A DNA stretch of 64,000 bases from Ophiobolus disseminans (Eukaryota; Ascomycota; Dothideomycetes; Pleosporales; Phaeosphaeriaceae): NCBI GenBank assembly GCA_010093685.1, contig MU006229.1, forward strand, positions 1,169,688 through 1,233,687, in the 5' to 3' direction. The notes under the pieces are model-generated. The model had not been told where the DNA came from and made no database searches. It saw only the letters and a list, made by a program, of their open reading frames with translations. Shown here piece after piece: positions 32,276 to 44,239 of this stretch; positions within the stretch are counted from its first letter, which is position 1, and the number at the start of each line of letters is the position of its first letter. Position numbers and translations under genes: made by a program.

Positions 32276-34671
32276 TATGTTAGTCGAGGATACTGCGTAT
32301 ATAAACAGAGAGCAAGAATATAATGACTAAGTAGGAGAATAATGTGGAACTCGTGAACGCAGCATACAAAGAAGGTTGCGATTGCGAAATGTGTGTTGTT
32401 CAGCAAAGCCAGTACGTACTGGGCTGGAATTTAGTGAGTGCTTCTTCTTTGGATTTGTTTTCACCATTGAGGAACGGATTGGGGTTGTGGTCGTGTGGGT
32501 GAGGGTGCTAATTATTGGTACAGGAATATCTACGAGGTCGCACAGGGAGTAACTGATATATTACCTCCACGCTGTATTGACCAAAACAGTCCCGTTTTCG
32601 GTTGATTTGGAAACCCAAGCAGTATTGTACATGTTCCATTCGATCTTCTTTGGAAACGACCATTGAAAAGGTGTTTCTTGAGCCTGGATGCGACTTTTTA
32701 CGAGTAGGCCGATTCACGATACCAATGTGTCGATGCTAGTATTGGTGACACTAGGATTGTACGCTGAATACGGTAGTACAATTGATACATGCAGTCGATG
32801 TGCATGTCCGGTTCGCATTCTTTATCGAAAGGCCGTATGGTGGAGGCATTGCCATGCCCCGCCAGCTCGAACTCGACGCACAAAGGTGCATCGTAACGGC
32901 GTCCCATGTCCGATTGTTATATCGGTGATGCAACTTTCTAATAATGGCGCTGCTTGCATATGGGGGCTCTGTTATCGATTTCCAGGGGTGGCATGCACTT
33001 ACTCATCCTTCGATGACTTCATTGGCGCCTGCAGCCACTATAAGCGCCCACGTCCATTTGCGTGCAGGAAGAACTCCGCCGCTTCATCAACTGCAGAAGG
33101 TTGAGAGCGGGAAGAGAATGAGGATGACGTGTGGCGGCGCTTCTTGAGACAGGAGAAAGAAGATCCCGCCAAGATGGGCAGAATATGGGGTAGGATGTGC
33201 CAAGTTCGTCAATCGTGGCGCGTAGGCTTGGTGGGGAAGACGCAGGGCAACGCACATTGCAGGACCACGCAGACGACTTGCTTTTGTCCCAATATTTGGG
33301 TCCAAGACTTTGAGGGTTGGTGGTGTTCGCTTTCCGGCTGAGAGATGCTGGAAGCCGTCGTGTACGGTGAACGAAGGAGCCAGCAATGGGGTCCAACGTC
33401 AGCCGCTGCAGCTCTCATGCGCCACTGGTGAAGGGCAGACACGGCCAAGTTCCTCGATTGGCTGAAGTGGCGGCTGCGAGAAGCCCTCTCGCGTGCCTGG
33501 CAGGGATCAAATACACGGGACGATGGTCCTCATCCCGAAAGCCATGCTGTCTGCACCGCAAAAGGAGTGTAGAAGTCCGCAGGGTGCCTGACGATGTTCG
33601 TGGTGCTCACCAACGGCGCCTAGCGGGAGACGCAGAGACGGATCCACCTTGGAGGAAGTGTATGGACATGGCCGGCCCAGCGCATAGGTCAGACCCTCGA
33701 ATGAGCTCGCCATACGTCTGCCAGCGGAATTTGAAACAAGGTTTTGGGGCCACTTATAAGAAAAGGACGGCCCAGCGCTTGTGCTGGAGCAATAGTTGGG
33801 CCTGCCTTTGACCCTACCTAGTGACCAGTGACTGCGCCGCATCGCCTACCGTCGACCAAATCTTTCACGCTCGTTGCCCTCATCGTCTTCTGTTGAGACT
33901 CGCTTGTAGCTCATTGGTAGTAGCCCTGGTCTTTGCGATAATCATTGAAACACGCAGGGTGCTGATGTGCTTGAAGCTGTCAGTGAGCGTTGAACCGTGG
34001 TAGAGATCCCGCTATACGCTTCTCGGCAAGCTCCGTTCCCATCAGCTCTCCGCTGCCGCTGAAGCCCCTCCGACACCTGAAGTCGCCTGAAACCCTCGAC
34101 TCACCGACTTGCACTCGAATACAGCGCCCTTTCTGCCTGAATCAGGATACACATAGTGAAGTTTACCTCCGCGTCCTCGAGTAGCACCGGCGCCGTACCC
34201 CACCGTTCGCGCCTGCCGCCTGCAGCCTAGGAGCCGCACCTGCCTGCCTACCGCGACCCGTGGTTGCCAACGTCACCTGCCAATCGAGCAAGAGCGGCCT
34301 CAGCACCTGCCAAAACTTTCCCTAACCGCCATCGATCCTTCCGCACACACTGCACGCACAACAATCGGTCAGCGTTATTCGGCTGACGGCATCGAACCAT
34401 CGAACCGCCCCGCTGGTACCAAACACCATCAACGTGCAACCTCACACACCACCAGACGTCCCTCATTCTTCCAATACCCCACGGGAAACTGCAATCTGGA
34501 TAAGGCTCGGCTGACTAGTCGCCCACCGCCCAACCGTCTGCCAGAGTCTGCCTCGCCGCGATATCTACACCGCCGGGTGAGACCATCGAGGACGCGCATA
34601 CGCCCCTGCAGGAGAGATAACAGTACATATAGCCCCACACCATCAGACTAGCACCGAGTACACATCCCACC
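32276..34671. other. Intergenic region and long leader of the MKK gene
   Basis: 2.4 kb. ORFs at 32688-33104, 33386-33811 and minus 33019-33396 show no family motif. From about 34000 the DNA becomes C/CA/CT-rich, typical of the promoter and leader of a highly expressed fungal signalling gene. A tRNA-like D-arm string near 33905 has no matching T arm. Confidence 0.4.
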
Positions 34672-36205
34672 ATGTCCACTGTGCCTCTCTTGAGACCGCC
34701 TGTCCCAGGCGGTCGCCAGCAACGAGGTCCACCACGCCTCGGCCTATCCATCCCCTCCTCACCAAATGTGAGGCCCGTCACAAACGGCACCAACGAGGTG
34801 CAACCAAGCCTATCGCGTCCGATGCCACCCGCACTCCGCCTGGCCACACCCATGGGCTCCAACACCACACCACACGAAGGCCGACAGAACCCACGGGGTC
34901 TTCCGCCGCTACGGATTGGCACCGGGTCATCAGCAGGAGGATCGAGCGATGCGAGTGCAGATTCGAGGTCAGGGAGCTTCGGAGAACTCCAAGCGAACGG
35001 ATCGGCAGCATCGTACCACGCCAATCTAGGCTTCCCGGGATTACAGACCGTCACAGATCCCATCTCAGCGATATCAAATGGTGGAAGCGAAGGCGCGCCG
35101 TCGATGGAGAGGGAGGGTAGCAGACAGCCACTGCCGGATCTGGAAGCGTTGGCTGCAGAGAAGGGACGACCTCTGGAAGTTGACGACCTCGACGATGCGG
35201 GATGGCGAGCAGCGAGTGCGAAGGGCATGATTGAAGAACTCGGTAGCTTGGGCGAGGGCGCTGGCGGTGCGGTCACAAAGAGCAGGCTCAAGGGCGGCAA
35301 GACTGCTTTTGCTCTCAAGGTGCGTTCATTAGACTCTGTTCAAGGATATAGCTGACACCCCCCAGATCATCACCACAGATCCTAATCCAGACGTCAAAAA
35401 GCAAATCGTACGAGAGATCCAGTTCAACAAGAATTGCGCCAGCGACCACATTTGCCAATACTACGGAGCGTTTGTGGACGACAGCACGGGCACCATCAGC
35501 ATTGCCATGGAGTTTTGTGAGGGCGGTTCACTGGATGCCGTGTATCGGGAAGTCAAGAAGCTAGGAGGTCGGACCGGTGAAAAGGTGCTCGGCAAAGTCG
35601 CAGAGGGCGTTTTGAACGGCCTAACATATCTTCACTCCCATCGTATCATTCACCGAGATATCAAGCCCAGCAATATCCTCCTTTGCCGGAACGGCCAGGT
35701 CAAGCTGTGCGATTTCGGTGTGTCTGGAGAGTTCGGGACCAAGGGAGACGCCAACACCTTTATCGGCACATCCTACTACATGGCTCCCGAGCGCATCACC
35801 GGGCAAAGCTACACCATTACCAGCGATGTGTGGAGCTTAGGCGTCACTCTACTCGAAGTCGCGCAACATCGGTTCCCCTTCCCTGCCGATGGTACCGAGA
35901 TGAATCCTCGCGCTGGTCTCATCGATCTATTAACCTACATCGTGCGGCAACCAATTCCTAAACTCAAGGATGAGCCCGAGAGCGGGATCAAGTGGACGGA
36001 GAACTTTAAGTACTTCATTGAGTGCTGGTATGTACCACGACGCTATCAGCTATGCGCACTGCTAACTTCGCACAGTCTAGAGAAAGAATGCCCACGGCGA
36101 GCGACCCCATGGCGCATGCTCGAACATCCCTGGATGGTGGAGATGAAGTCGAAGAAAGTCAACATGGCCCACTTCCTCAAACAAGTCTGGGACTGGCAAG
36201 ACTAG
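34672..36205 (+). CDS. MAP kinase kinase of the cell-wall-integrity pathway (Mkk1/Mkk2 type)
   Basis: Three exons: 34672-35319, 35366-36027, 36076-36205; 479 residues. A disordered Pro/Ser/Gly-rich N-terminus of about 180 residues precedes the kinase. Glycine loop is GSLGEGAGGAV. The invariant Lys is at the exon 1 end (FALK) and the catalytic loop is IIHRDIKPSNILL. DFG is in KLCDFGVSGEFG, with an activation loop TFIGTSYYMAPERI where T/S residues are phosphorylated by the MAP3K. SDVWSLGVTLLEVA and the NMAHFLKQVW tail match the yeast Mkk1/2 group rather than Ste7 or Pbs2. It would sit between a Bck1-like MAP3K and an Slt2-like MAPK. The short N-terminal STVPLLRPPVPG segment resembles a conserved Mkk start and docking region (inference). 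Confidence 0.93.
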
Positions 36206-36951
36206 CTTGCTATCGACAGCTGGGCTCTTCTTCGATTACGATTCGATTTGGTCTCATGATGATTTCGCGCACGTTTGCTTTCCCAATAGATACCTCGGGC
36301 TATGTGCTGGTCATCAAACCAAGGCTGGTAAGATTTATGAGATTTATTTGAGCATTCGGCGATGGAGAAACGTTTTTGGTTGCAGGGTCATGTGCGTGAC
36401 CGGTATTGTACACAGATGAGCACGATTCTGGTCGTCGAAGACAAGCCTTGGGGGGAGCTGGATAAAGGCGGTGTTTGTTTGGTTCAAGTTCACGACGAAA
36501 GGCATTGGCAGGCGTTCGAGTAATGGGCATGGTGCTGCATACAGCGACATAGTTTCGCACATGATACCTGGCAATATCATTGAATATAGACAGAGCGCAC
36601 TGTACTACAATAAGCGAATCGTCCAGCTATTGGTTGCGAAGGATTGTTGGTCGCGTGTCCGGTGAAAGCACGCGCCGGCTAGCGCCGAACGCGGCCCGGC
36701 TGATTTTCCGGACCTGCTCGAGCTTGGAGTCATACCAAATAATTTATTTCACGACTCAGCGCTTCAATACTCCCAATCACGCCCAGCGCGACTCGGCAAC
36801 GACTTCTGAGCTCCCCATAATTTTGATCACCCTCCAGACAATCCCCAAGCCCCGCCACAATTCGTGCACCGGCCACGACAGCCCCACCATTACCCCGCCA
36901 GATCGAACGAATTGTACCTGAGCACGTTCAGCGCGAGAGGCACCACCCAAA
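36206..36951. other. Intergenic spacer between MKK and PheRS-beta
   Basis: 746 bp: 3' UTR of the kinase gene followed by the promoter of the synthetase gene (CCCCAAGCCCCG-like pyrimidine-rich leader). No gene seen. Confidence 0.5.
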
Positions 36952-38928
36952 ATGCCTACCATAGCAGTAGATAAGGCGGCGCTTTACAAGGAACTCGGGC
37001 AGGAGTACACCACGGAAGAGTTCGACGAGCTATGTTTCGAGTTCGGTATCGAGTTGGACGAGGACACAAGCCAGAGCACCAAGCCCGAAGATCAGGCGCA
37101 ACCAGCGCAACTCAAGATTGAGATACCCGCAAACCGCTATGACATGCTGTGCTTTGAGGGCATTGCCATGAACTTGAAGGTCTTCCTAGAGAAGCAGAAG
37201 TTGCCCAAATGGACTGTGACCGCACCCAAGAACAGCAAAATGCAGGTGCTCAATATCAAGGTGGAGACTGCGCAAATACGGCCGCTCTGCTCTGGTGTCA
37301 TACTGCGGAATATCGAGTTCACCCAAGAACGATACGACTCCTTCATCGCGCTACAAGATAAGCTTCACGCGAATCTTGCGCGTCAACGCACATTGGTCTC
37401 GATCGGAACACATGACTTGGATAGTGGGTAGCACGTGGGAAGATACGAGGGTTTGGCTGACAACTGGCAGCTATCAAGGGCCCCTTCTCGTACGAAGCGC
37501 TACCGCCCGAGCAAATCGAGTTCGTCCCGCTGAACCAGACGAAGAAGATGAACGGTAAGGAGCTGATGGAGTTCTACGATGTATGTCGCGTGGGAAAGCT
37601 GGAGTGATTGTGTGCTAACGTTGCATAGAAAGACAAACATCTTGGTCGCTTCCTCCACATCATCCGAGACTCGCCAGTCTACCCCGTAATCTACGATGCG
37701 AATCGCACCGTTCTATCACTCCCTCCGATTATCAACGGCGACCACAGTAAGATTACACTCAAGACGAAGAATGTCTTCGTCGAGATTACCGCCCTGGACA
37801 AAACGAAAGTCGAAATTGTGTGCCAGATGCTCGTCGCCATGTTCGCTGGCTATGCGGAGGCAATAGAAGCGATCCACATCAACTCACCGCACAACAATGA
37901 GACAAGACAGTCGCCCGATCTTTCACCGCGAGAGATGCAGGCCGAGGTGGACTATCTGAATCAGGTTACTGGTCTTGACCTGTCTCCAGAGGATATTTCA
38001 AAGTTGCTCTCCAAAATGGGACACGATGTTACACCCTCATCAGCCGACAAGAACATTCTGGACGTGTCAGTACCTATCACAAGAGCAGACATTCTTCATC
38101 AAGCGGACATCATGGAGGACTATGCCATCGCATATGGCTTCAACAAGCTTCCACGAGTATACCCGAACAAGACCGCCGCCGTATCTGCGCCACTGCCCAT
38201 CAACAAGCTTGCAGACATCATACGGGTCGAGTCTGCGGCCTCAGGGTGGACGGAAGTTCTGCCACTAATTCTCTGCTCACATGAAGAGAACTTCGAGTGG
38301 CTAAACCGGAAAGACGACGGCAAAACTGCCATCAAGCTCGCCAACCCAAAGACTGCGGAGTACCAGCTCGTACGAACATCGCTACTACCCGGCCTTCTGA
38401 AGACCATCAACTCCAACAAGCACCATTCGGTACCCATGAAGATCTTCGAAGTCAGCGACGTTGGCTTCATCGACATGGAGCAGGAGCGCAAGAGCAGAAA
38501 CGAGCGACACTTTGCGGCGGCGATTATGGGAAAGACGAGCGGTTTCGAGCAAGTGCATGGTCTGCTGGACAGGCTGATGTTAATGCTGCGGTCATTGTTC
38601 CTTACACGGGAGGATGGACTCAAGAATGATAAGCTCGAGGGGTACTGGATTGAGGAGGTTGATGGTAAGTTGGCTTCGAGGATGAGAATGCAATAGCATA
38701 CTGACAACGGCAGATCCAACTTTCCTCCAGGGCCATGCAGCGGCCATCAAGCTCAACCTTGGCGGCAAAAACCACACCATTGGTGTCTTCGGCATCCTGC
38801 ATCCGAGCGTGCTGCAGAAATTCGAGTTGCCGTGGGTTTATGCCCTGTACGAGATGAACGTAAAGATGCTAATTCTGCACAGGTATCCCGTGAGCACGGT
38901 TGAGTTCAACTTGGAAGTCTTCATGTAG
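36952..38928 (+). CDS. FRS1: Cytosolic phenylalanyl-tRNA synthetase beta subunit
   Basis: Five exons: 36952-37423, 37471-37580, 37629-38664, 38714-38831, 38883-38928; 593 residues, close to yeast Frs1 (595). Two introns use a GTGGGT donor. Start is MPTIAVDKAALYKELGQEYT. The N-terminal domain includes LKIEIPANRYDMLCFEGIA. Further blocks are a B3/4-like region (GTHDLDTIKGPF across intron 1; YPVIYDANRTVLSLPPIING) and a B5 region (EVDYLNQVTGLDLSPEDISK; PITRADILHQADIMEDYAIA). A catalytic-like core follows, with KTAEYQLVRTSLLPGLLKTI, KIFEVSDVG and GVFGILHPSVLQKFELP. It pairs with the alpha subunit in an alpha2-beta2 enzyme that charges tRNA-Phe. Confidence 0.95.
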
Positions 38929-39373
38929 AGCTTTGTGTATGTTTTCTTTGAGCGCGATACGACGACACCTGCGCGGCAGAAGTTTCGTTTGGCGCGATAG
39001 ATACCTAGACGGGCGGAATGAATGACAAAGTCTGAACTACGAACAGCATCAACAATCAACAACGTGATCGCTGGAAGGATAGGATAAGAGGGCGCTGAGC
39101 TGCGCGTCTCGGATCTTACACATATGTACTGCTGACTATCTCCAGTGTCTTTTTCATGTCAGAATATGGTGCCGCTCATCGGCGCCATTGGCGCTTATTG
39201 CAAGGGCCAACCCGAGCCAGTGCCCACACAAGTAGCGGCGGCTGGACATGTCCTCAGCCTTGTCCTGCAGCCTGCAGCCTGACAACCGTGCACTGCCCCG
39301 CTTTCTTGCTGCATCTCAGCTTTCTCTCCCCTCAAAAGCCACAACACGCTTGTGTTTTGCACATCTTCCGATC
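38929..39373. other. Intergenic spacer before the HET gene
   Basis: 445 bp. An in-frame upstream ATG at 39248 would add 42 residues to the HET protein, but that part is unlike HET proteins. No other gene. Confidence 0.45.
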
Positions 39374-40828
39374 ATGGACGGTGCTATTGAGAGGCAGGCA
39401 TTCGCATACGAACCATTGGACCGTACCAAACCCTCTATCCGCCTGATCCAGGTTTCTCCCGACCTCTCGCCTGAAGGATATGTCCAGTGTACGCTCCTTC
39501 ATACCGTCGTCGACGCGCCGGTCATATATACATGCGTATCATATGTATGGGGATCTACAGAGAAAGGAGCTTGGATTAACGTGGACAATCAGCCCTTTTG
39601 GGTGCGTCACAATCTGTGGTGTTTCTTGATATTTGCGCAACAGACTCATATCGTTACCGAGCTCTGGATAGATGCGCTGTGCATTGACCAAACAAACTCG
39701 GCTGAACGGAATCATCAGGTGCAACAGATGGGCCGAATCTTCTCCAAGGCGATAGAAGTCATTGCATGGCTTGGGAACGACGAAAATGTTGAGACATACC
39801 TACAGAGGATCCGCGAGAACGACGACTCAGACCAGAAAATATTAAGAAAGGGACGAGATGCTGTGATCAAATCCAAGTACTGGGATCGCGCCTGGATCAT
39901 CCAGGAAGTCTTTCTAGCCCGCAAAGTCACTTTGATGGCGCGAGGCGAGACCCTCCCTATGTGGCGACTACCATGGAGATACTACATTGACATCCACCGC
40001 AAGGATCCCAAGATAAGAGATTCGCTCCACAGACTACTCCGGTTCCGGACCGAGCAAATGGAGGACGAAAAGGTAAAGGACCTTGTGCATCTACTCTGGG
40101 TTTATCGGGGATCCGAATGCTCCCTCCCGCAAGATCGCATCTTCTCTTTGCTCTCACTTTGGAAAGAAGCCTCCAAACTAGCAGTCGACTACGACATGCC
40201 CCTTGAAGCGCTCGCCATCAACACGTTGAGAGCGTGTAAAACGACATTTTGCTTTTGCACTGTGCACATTGTGGGAGACGCGCTGGGACTTACAGACTCA
40301 TCAATCATGTCCGACTTCGTGGTAGATGTTCCCTTTGCAAGATTGATTTTTCCAGTGAACATAGAACCCGGCCCGAATCGTGGACCAGGGCGAAAATTCG
40401 TTCCTATTGGAGCATCGAAGCTTCGCTCCTACATATTCAACCAACAGTGGCTAACGATAAGAAATAAACCGCGGTCACCTAAGTCCCCCGAGACTACATC
40501 GTTCAATGCCACATTCTGCTTGAATGACTTATGCCCTTCGTACGGCAGTACACGCGAGATTCACATTACGACACACAAGGACTGCCTGGGCTTCTCCTAC
40601 AGATACGCCGACACCGAGTTCACGCCATTTCGTGCGAGTGGTGCCGAACTGCAGCGAACCGAGGATGAATGGTATTGGATCATTACCATCACTCTCAAAT
40701 TCTTGCTTGAGATCACGAGGCAGCCGGAGCGGGATGGAAATGTGTTGCGGATGATTGATTTCCCCACTCCGTGCTCGGAGCATGCGCGGTGGAGGGAGGG
40801 AGAGACGCAGGCGCTGGAGCTGTTGTGA
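39374..40828 (+). CDS. HET-domain protein (heterokaryon incompatibility family)
   Basis: Single exon, 484 residues from ATG 39374 (MDGAIERQAFAYEPLDRTKP), which matches the usual HET start (Y-x-P-L-D). HET blocks: IYTCVSYVWGSTEKGAWINV (residues about 50-70), ELWIDALCIDQTNSAERNHQ (about 95-115) and MGRIFSKAIEVIAWLG, then YWDRAWIIQEVFLARKVTLM. The C-terminal part (about 200-484) has no recognised domain. HET proteins of this kind mediate or amplify programmed cell death in non-self recognition; the trigger for this one is unknown. Length and layout fit stand-alone HET paralogues of Pezizomycotina. Confidence 0.9.
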   Translation: MDGAIERQAFAYEPLDRTKPSIRLIQVSPDLSPEGYVQCTLLHTVVDAPVIYTCVSYVWGSTEKGAWINVDNQPFWVRHNLWCFLIFAQQTHIVTELWIDALCIDQTNSAERNHQVQQMGRIFSKAIEVIAWLGNDENVETYLQRIRENDDSDQKILRKGRDAVIKSKYWDRAWIIQEVFLARKVTLMARGETLPMWRLPWRYYIDIHRKDPKIRDSLHRLLRFRTEQMEDEKVKDLVHLLWVYRGSECSLPQDRIFSLLSLWKEASKLAVDYDMPLEALAINTLRACKTTFCFCTVHIVGDALGLTDSSIMSDFVVDVPFARLIFPVNIEPGPNRGPGRKFVPIGASKLRSYIFNQQWLTIRNKPRSPKSPETTSFNATFCLNDLCPSYGSTREIHITTHKDCLGFSYRYADTEFTPFRASGAELQRTEDEWYWIITITLKFLLEITRQPERDGNVLRMIDFPTPCSEHARWREGETQALELL

Positions 40829-41959
40829 TGATGCGACGGATGCACTTTGGCTTGGGCTGGATATCCTTACGAGGCTGGACTCCGCAAATACCGCTTTCAA
40901 ATGCGGATTCAGCAATAGCGATTTTAAACGGTTTGCTGAACCATGTATGGAGAACTTCCCCGAGTCTAGATCACGTCTGCTCGACCTGCGATGTTTACAG
41001 TGGAACGCATGCTGGACACGAGCGGACTAGTGGGGTTCAACTAAATCCTTCGGACGACAAGGAAAACTGCACTATGACTTCCTCGTAGCCATTCTTGTTG
41101 GCGTTCATGCCAGGACGGTACGCGGTTGACCACGGCGACTCTACTTCGACTCATACGACCTGGCTATACCCACACTTGCTGCTGGCGTGTTTTCGGCACA
41201 TCAGAAAGCGCGTGAAGCTGCGCACATCTCGCTCTTACAAGTGTCTTGTATGCGTCCAAGATACATATGTGGGCTCAGCTTTGCGTCTGCTCTTCTGAAT
41301 CGGTACGCGCCGACTTACAAAAAGACCTTTGGCTTGCATTGGTCTAGGACCAAGTCTGCCTAAGCGAAGCGCCTATCGTTGCAAGTGACCACCGTTACAC
41401 ATACAACATACCGCATCAGGAAATCGCTTGTTCCTTACAACTAACCGAAGCAGAAACAGCGTTAGACTGATATGTCAGCACGACCATAGCAGAGACTGCA
41501 TACAAACAACTGACAGAACACCAATCCTGTGCGTTTGCAGTATCACGCTTTTTTTATTGATTATCAGCTAAATTCGTGGATTCGCAACTTGGTGTTCGAA
41601 TGACACATCTTACTGGTTGCGCTTCGAGCTTGCGCAATGCTCGCCCTGTTCCGCCCGATAACGCCTTGATGCGCGTAAGGCTTTTGGACAGCACTTCGAT
41701 GCATGAAAATGGAGTCATAGAGCGAGACTGAGCCGAGGCTATCGTGAGGTGTGGTAAGAGGTGTGTATATATGAATGGCGGCAAGCCCACGTTTATTGGC
41801 AAACATTCTGAGCTGTTTGGTCTTGCATTCTGAGCCAACAAGCCACCACCAAAGGCCGGTACATCTTCAGCAATCTGATCATCACGCCATTTCAAACTTT
41901 CTACAGGGTGGATTATCGGAAGATAATACCGTACCGTTGGTTTTCCACCAGTCCTCGCC
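40829..41959. other. Intergenic region between HET gene and P450
   Basis: 1.1 kb. A 143-codon minus-strand ORF (41985-41554) overlaps the P450 start and shows no family resemblance. Nothing else supportable. Confidence 0.4.
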
Positions 41960-43790
41960 ATGGACACCGAGACACTCCAGAACATGTTATTCTGGGCCGC
42001 CGCTTTGCTCTACGCAGCCAACACATTTGGTTTTGACATGATTGTAGGTTTAGTATCAAGCTGCGTCGCACTTGAATGTGAAGAGCCTTACTGACACGGT
42101 TCAAGGTCGTCGAGAAGTCAGGCCTCTCCAACTTTGACACACTCCTAGCTAGTGTCGGAACTGTGATCCGTGATTTCGTAAGTCCTTTCTCGTTCTTCCA
42201 TGCATTTTCTACTAAAATATACACTCTTTCAGCAATCAGCGAAATACTACAAGCCATGGAACACGTCCAAACCTATCATCGTATCAAGCAAGAAACAGAT
42301 CGCGGAACTCAGCGAAGCCTCCGTGCTGTCGCAGAGAGCTGTATATGCCGATGCAAGTCCCTCCAATCTAAATGGTCTCAGGACTTTGGCGACTGCACGA
42401 ACATCGCTGACGCGGATAGATGTTCGGCTTCAAACACACCTTGAACAATTTCAATCACGATGAAGTTGCACAAGTGAAGTCACGGCTTCTGGGTCGTCTG
42501 CTGCAGATCCAAGGTGTCAACAACCTCCCAAAGATCTTTCCGTACTTGGTGAAACGCGTTGAGCAGAGCCTGGCGGAACAAACTGCGCTTGGAAAGACGA
42601 CGCCAGATGGCGTGTCTCTTCCCATCGCATCCACCGTCCGCACCATGGCATCCAGGGTGATGAGCGTCTTATTTTTCGGCGAAAGCACATCGTCTGATCC
42701 TATCTTTGCTGATGCGTTGCTTCGCCATCCCAAAGACATGGTGTCGTGCATGGGAGCCTTCCAGATCACGCCATCGTTTTTTTCCTCGTAAGTCCCTCCG
42801 GCGAAGCAAGCGCGCCACGCAGTTAACCCAGAGGAAGCTTTGTACACAGCATCATCACCAGGCGTGGCGAAGCCCAAGGCATCATCCTCAATCGACTCGC
42901 ACACATCATGGGCACTGGACGCGATACCTGGAACGAGCAGTCTCCGCTCAAAGAGGTAAAAGGGCCACCAACAGCACCAATCTCTAGCCACAACCGACTG
43001 ACCAACCCCACAGCTTACCCTCGCATGGAACATCTCCTCCCTGACTTCCGACAGCACCTACTGGCACGGCCCCTCGCACCTCGCCCAAACCCTCCTCGGC
43101 GTCTGGTTCGCCGCCGCCCACCAGCCCTGGATGAACCTCGCCTTCATCATGCTCCAACTCAGCACCCAGCCCGACACCCAGGCCGCACTGCGCCTCGAAA
43201 TCGGCGCCCTCGACCAGCTTTCCTACGACAAGCTAATGAATCTTCCCCTGCTCGATAGCTTCATCAAAGAAACTGTGCGCCTGCATCCGCTCGACACGCT
43301 GGCTGTGCGCAGGAAAGCGTTGCAGCCGTACACGTTTGCTGCAGGGGCGCCGCATGTCCCTGCTGGCGCGACGGTTGCGGCGAGTTCGCAGGATGCCATG
43401 CGTGATAGCGCGCATTATCCCCAGCCGGATGTGTTCCAGTCGAGAAGGTTTGTGGATACGGAGTCTGAGGCGAGGGACACGAAGTTCACGGAGGTGTCGG
43501 AGAAGTTTTTAGTGTGGGGGTTCGGGTCGCTTGCGTGGTGAGTCTGCATTTCCTATGGTCGAAGGCTACGAAGGTTGGGATTATTGGTGAAGCTGCTAAT
43601 GTGTCTACGTGTTGTTAGTCCCGGACGCTTTCACGCGAGTATCGTGATGAAGCTTGTTATTGCGCATATTGTTGCAAGGTATGACATCAAGCTTGAGGAT
43701 GCGAAAGCCAGGACGATGTGGAGTTGGGAGACTTTTACGATGCCGTATGAGGGTACGAGGTTTGTTCTTGAGGAGCTTGCGACTGTTTGA
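41960..43790 (+). CDS. Cytochrome P450 monooxygenase
   Basis: Seven exons: 41960-42043, 42106-42177, 42233-42352, 42420-42787, 42832-42955, 43014-43537, 43619-43790; 487 residues. The third intron is GC-AG (GCAAGT donor at 42353). A short N-terminal anchor (MLFWAAALLYAANTF) suggests ER membrane. K-helix ExxR is IKETVRLHP and the PERF-like region is PDVFQSRRFVDT. The heme loop reads FGSLA|CPGRFHA across the last intron, with the Cys ligand. The I-helix reads WFAAAHQPWMNLAF instead of the usual A/G-G-x-D/E-T, a variant seen in several fungal P450 groups. Substrate unknown; no other biosynthetic genes adjoin it. Confidence 0.9.
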
Positions 43791-44239
43791 TGGTGGAGCA
43801 TGGATAGATTCGCTGACTTGGTATCTCGAGGAACGTACGGCTTGTTAGGACGAGAGAGTCTGGATGTGTGAGCTCACCTCTTACCAATTTGAATGTTAAG
43901 TCTATACACGAACTTGGATTGGCAAGGCGATGACCTTCGTGCGCGCCGAGTGACGACTTGTAAACGAAAGCCTGTTGCGCGCCTTATCCCAGAGCATCGC
44001 TTTGGCCTTAGAGGTGTGCAAATCTTTTGGACGGCCAGCCTTTGTTCACTTTATCTCAGTTCCTCCTTTTTGGTTGGAATTTCGTACAATTGAGGATCAG
44101 TGGTGCCTAATCCTAGCTTTTGCCTCGAAGGTCAAGTATCCCAGCTCCCTTCTGTTTCGCTCCATACCCCAAACCCCACACCCTACTTTCCCTCCGGGTC
44201 AAATCTCACCTCTCTACTCGATTGATCATCTCGCCGACC
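43791..44239. other. Intergenic spacer and promoter of the F-box/ankyrin relic
   Basis: 449 bp, CCCAAACCCCAC-type pyrimidine-rich stretch at about 44165-44190 just before the next start codon. No gene seen. Confidence 0.45.

Noticed and set aside
33898..33975. tRNA-like string (TAGCTCATTGGTAG)
   Set aside because: D-arm-like only; no acceptor pairing, anticodon stem or T arm follows at the right distance.
41554..41985. 143-codon minus-strand ORF overlapping the P450 start
   Set aside because: No recognisable family, overlaps the P450 first exon, and lies over a likely promoter; kept as chance.
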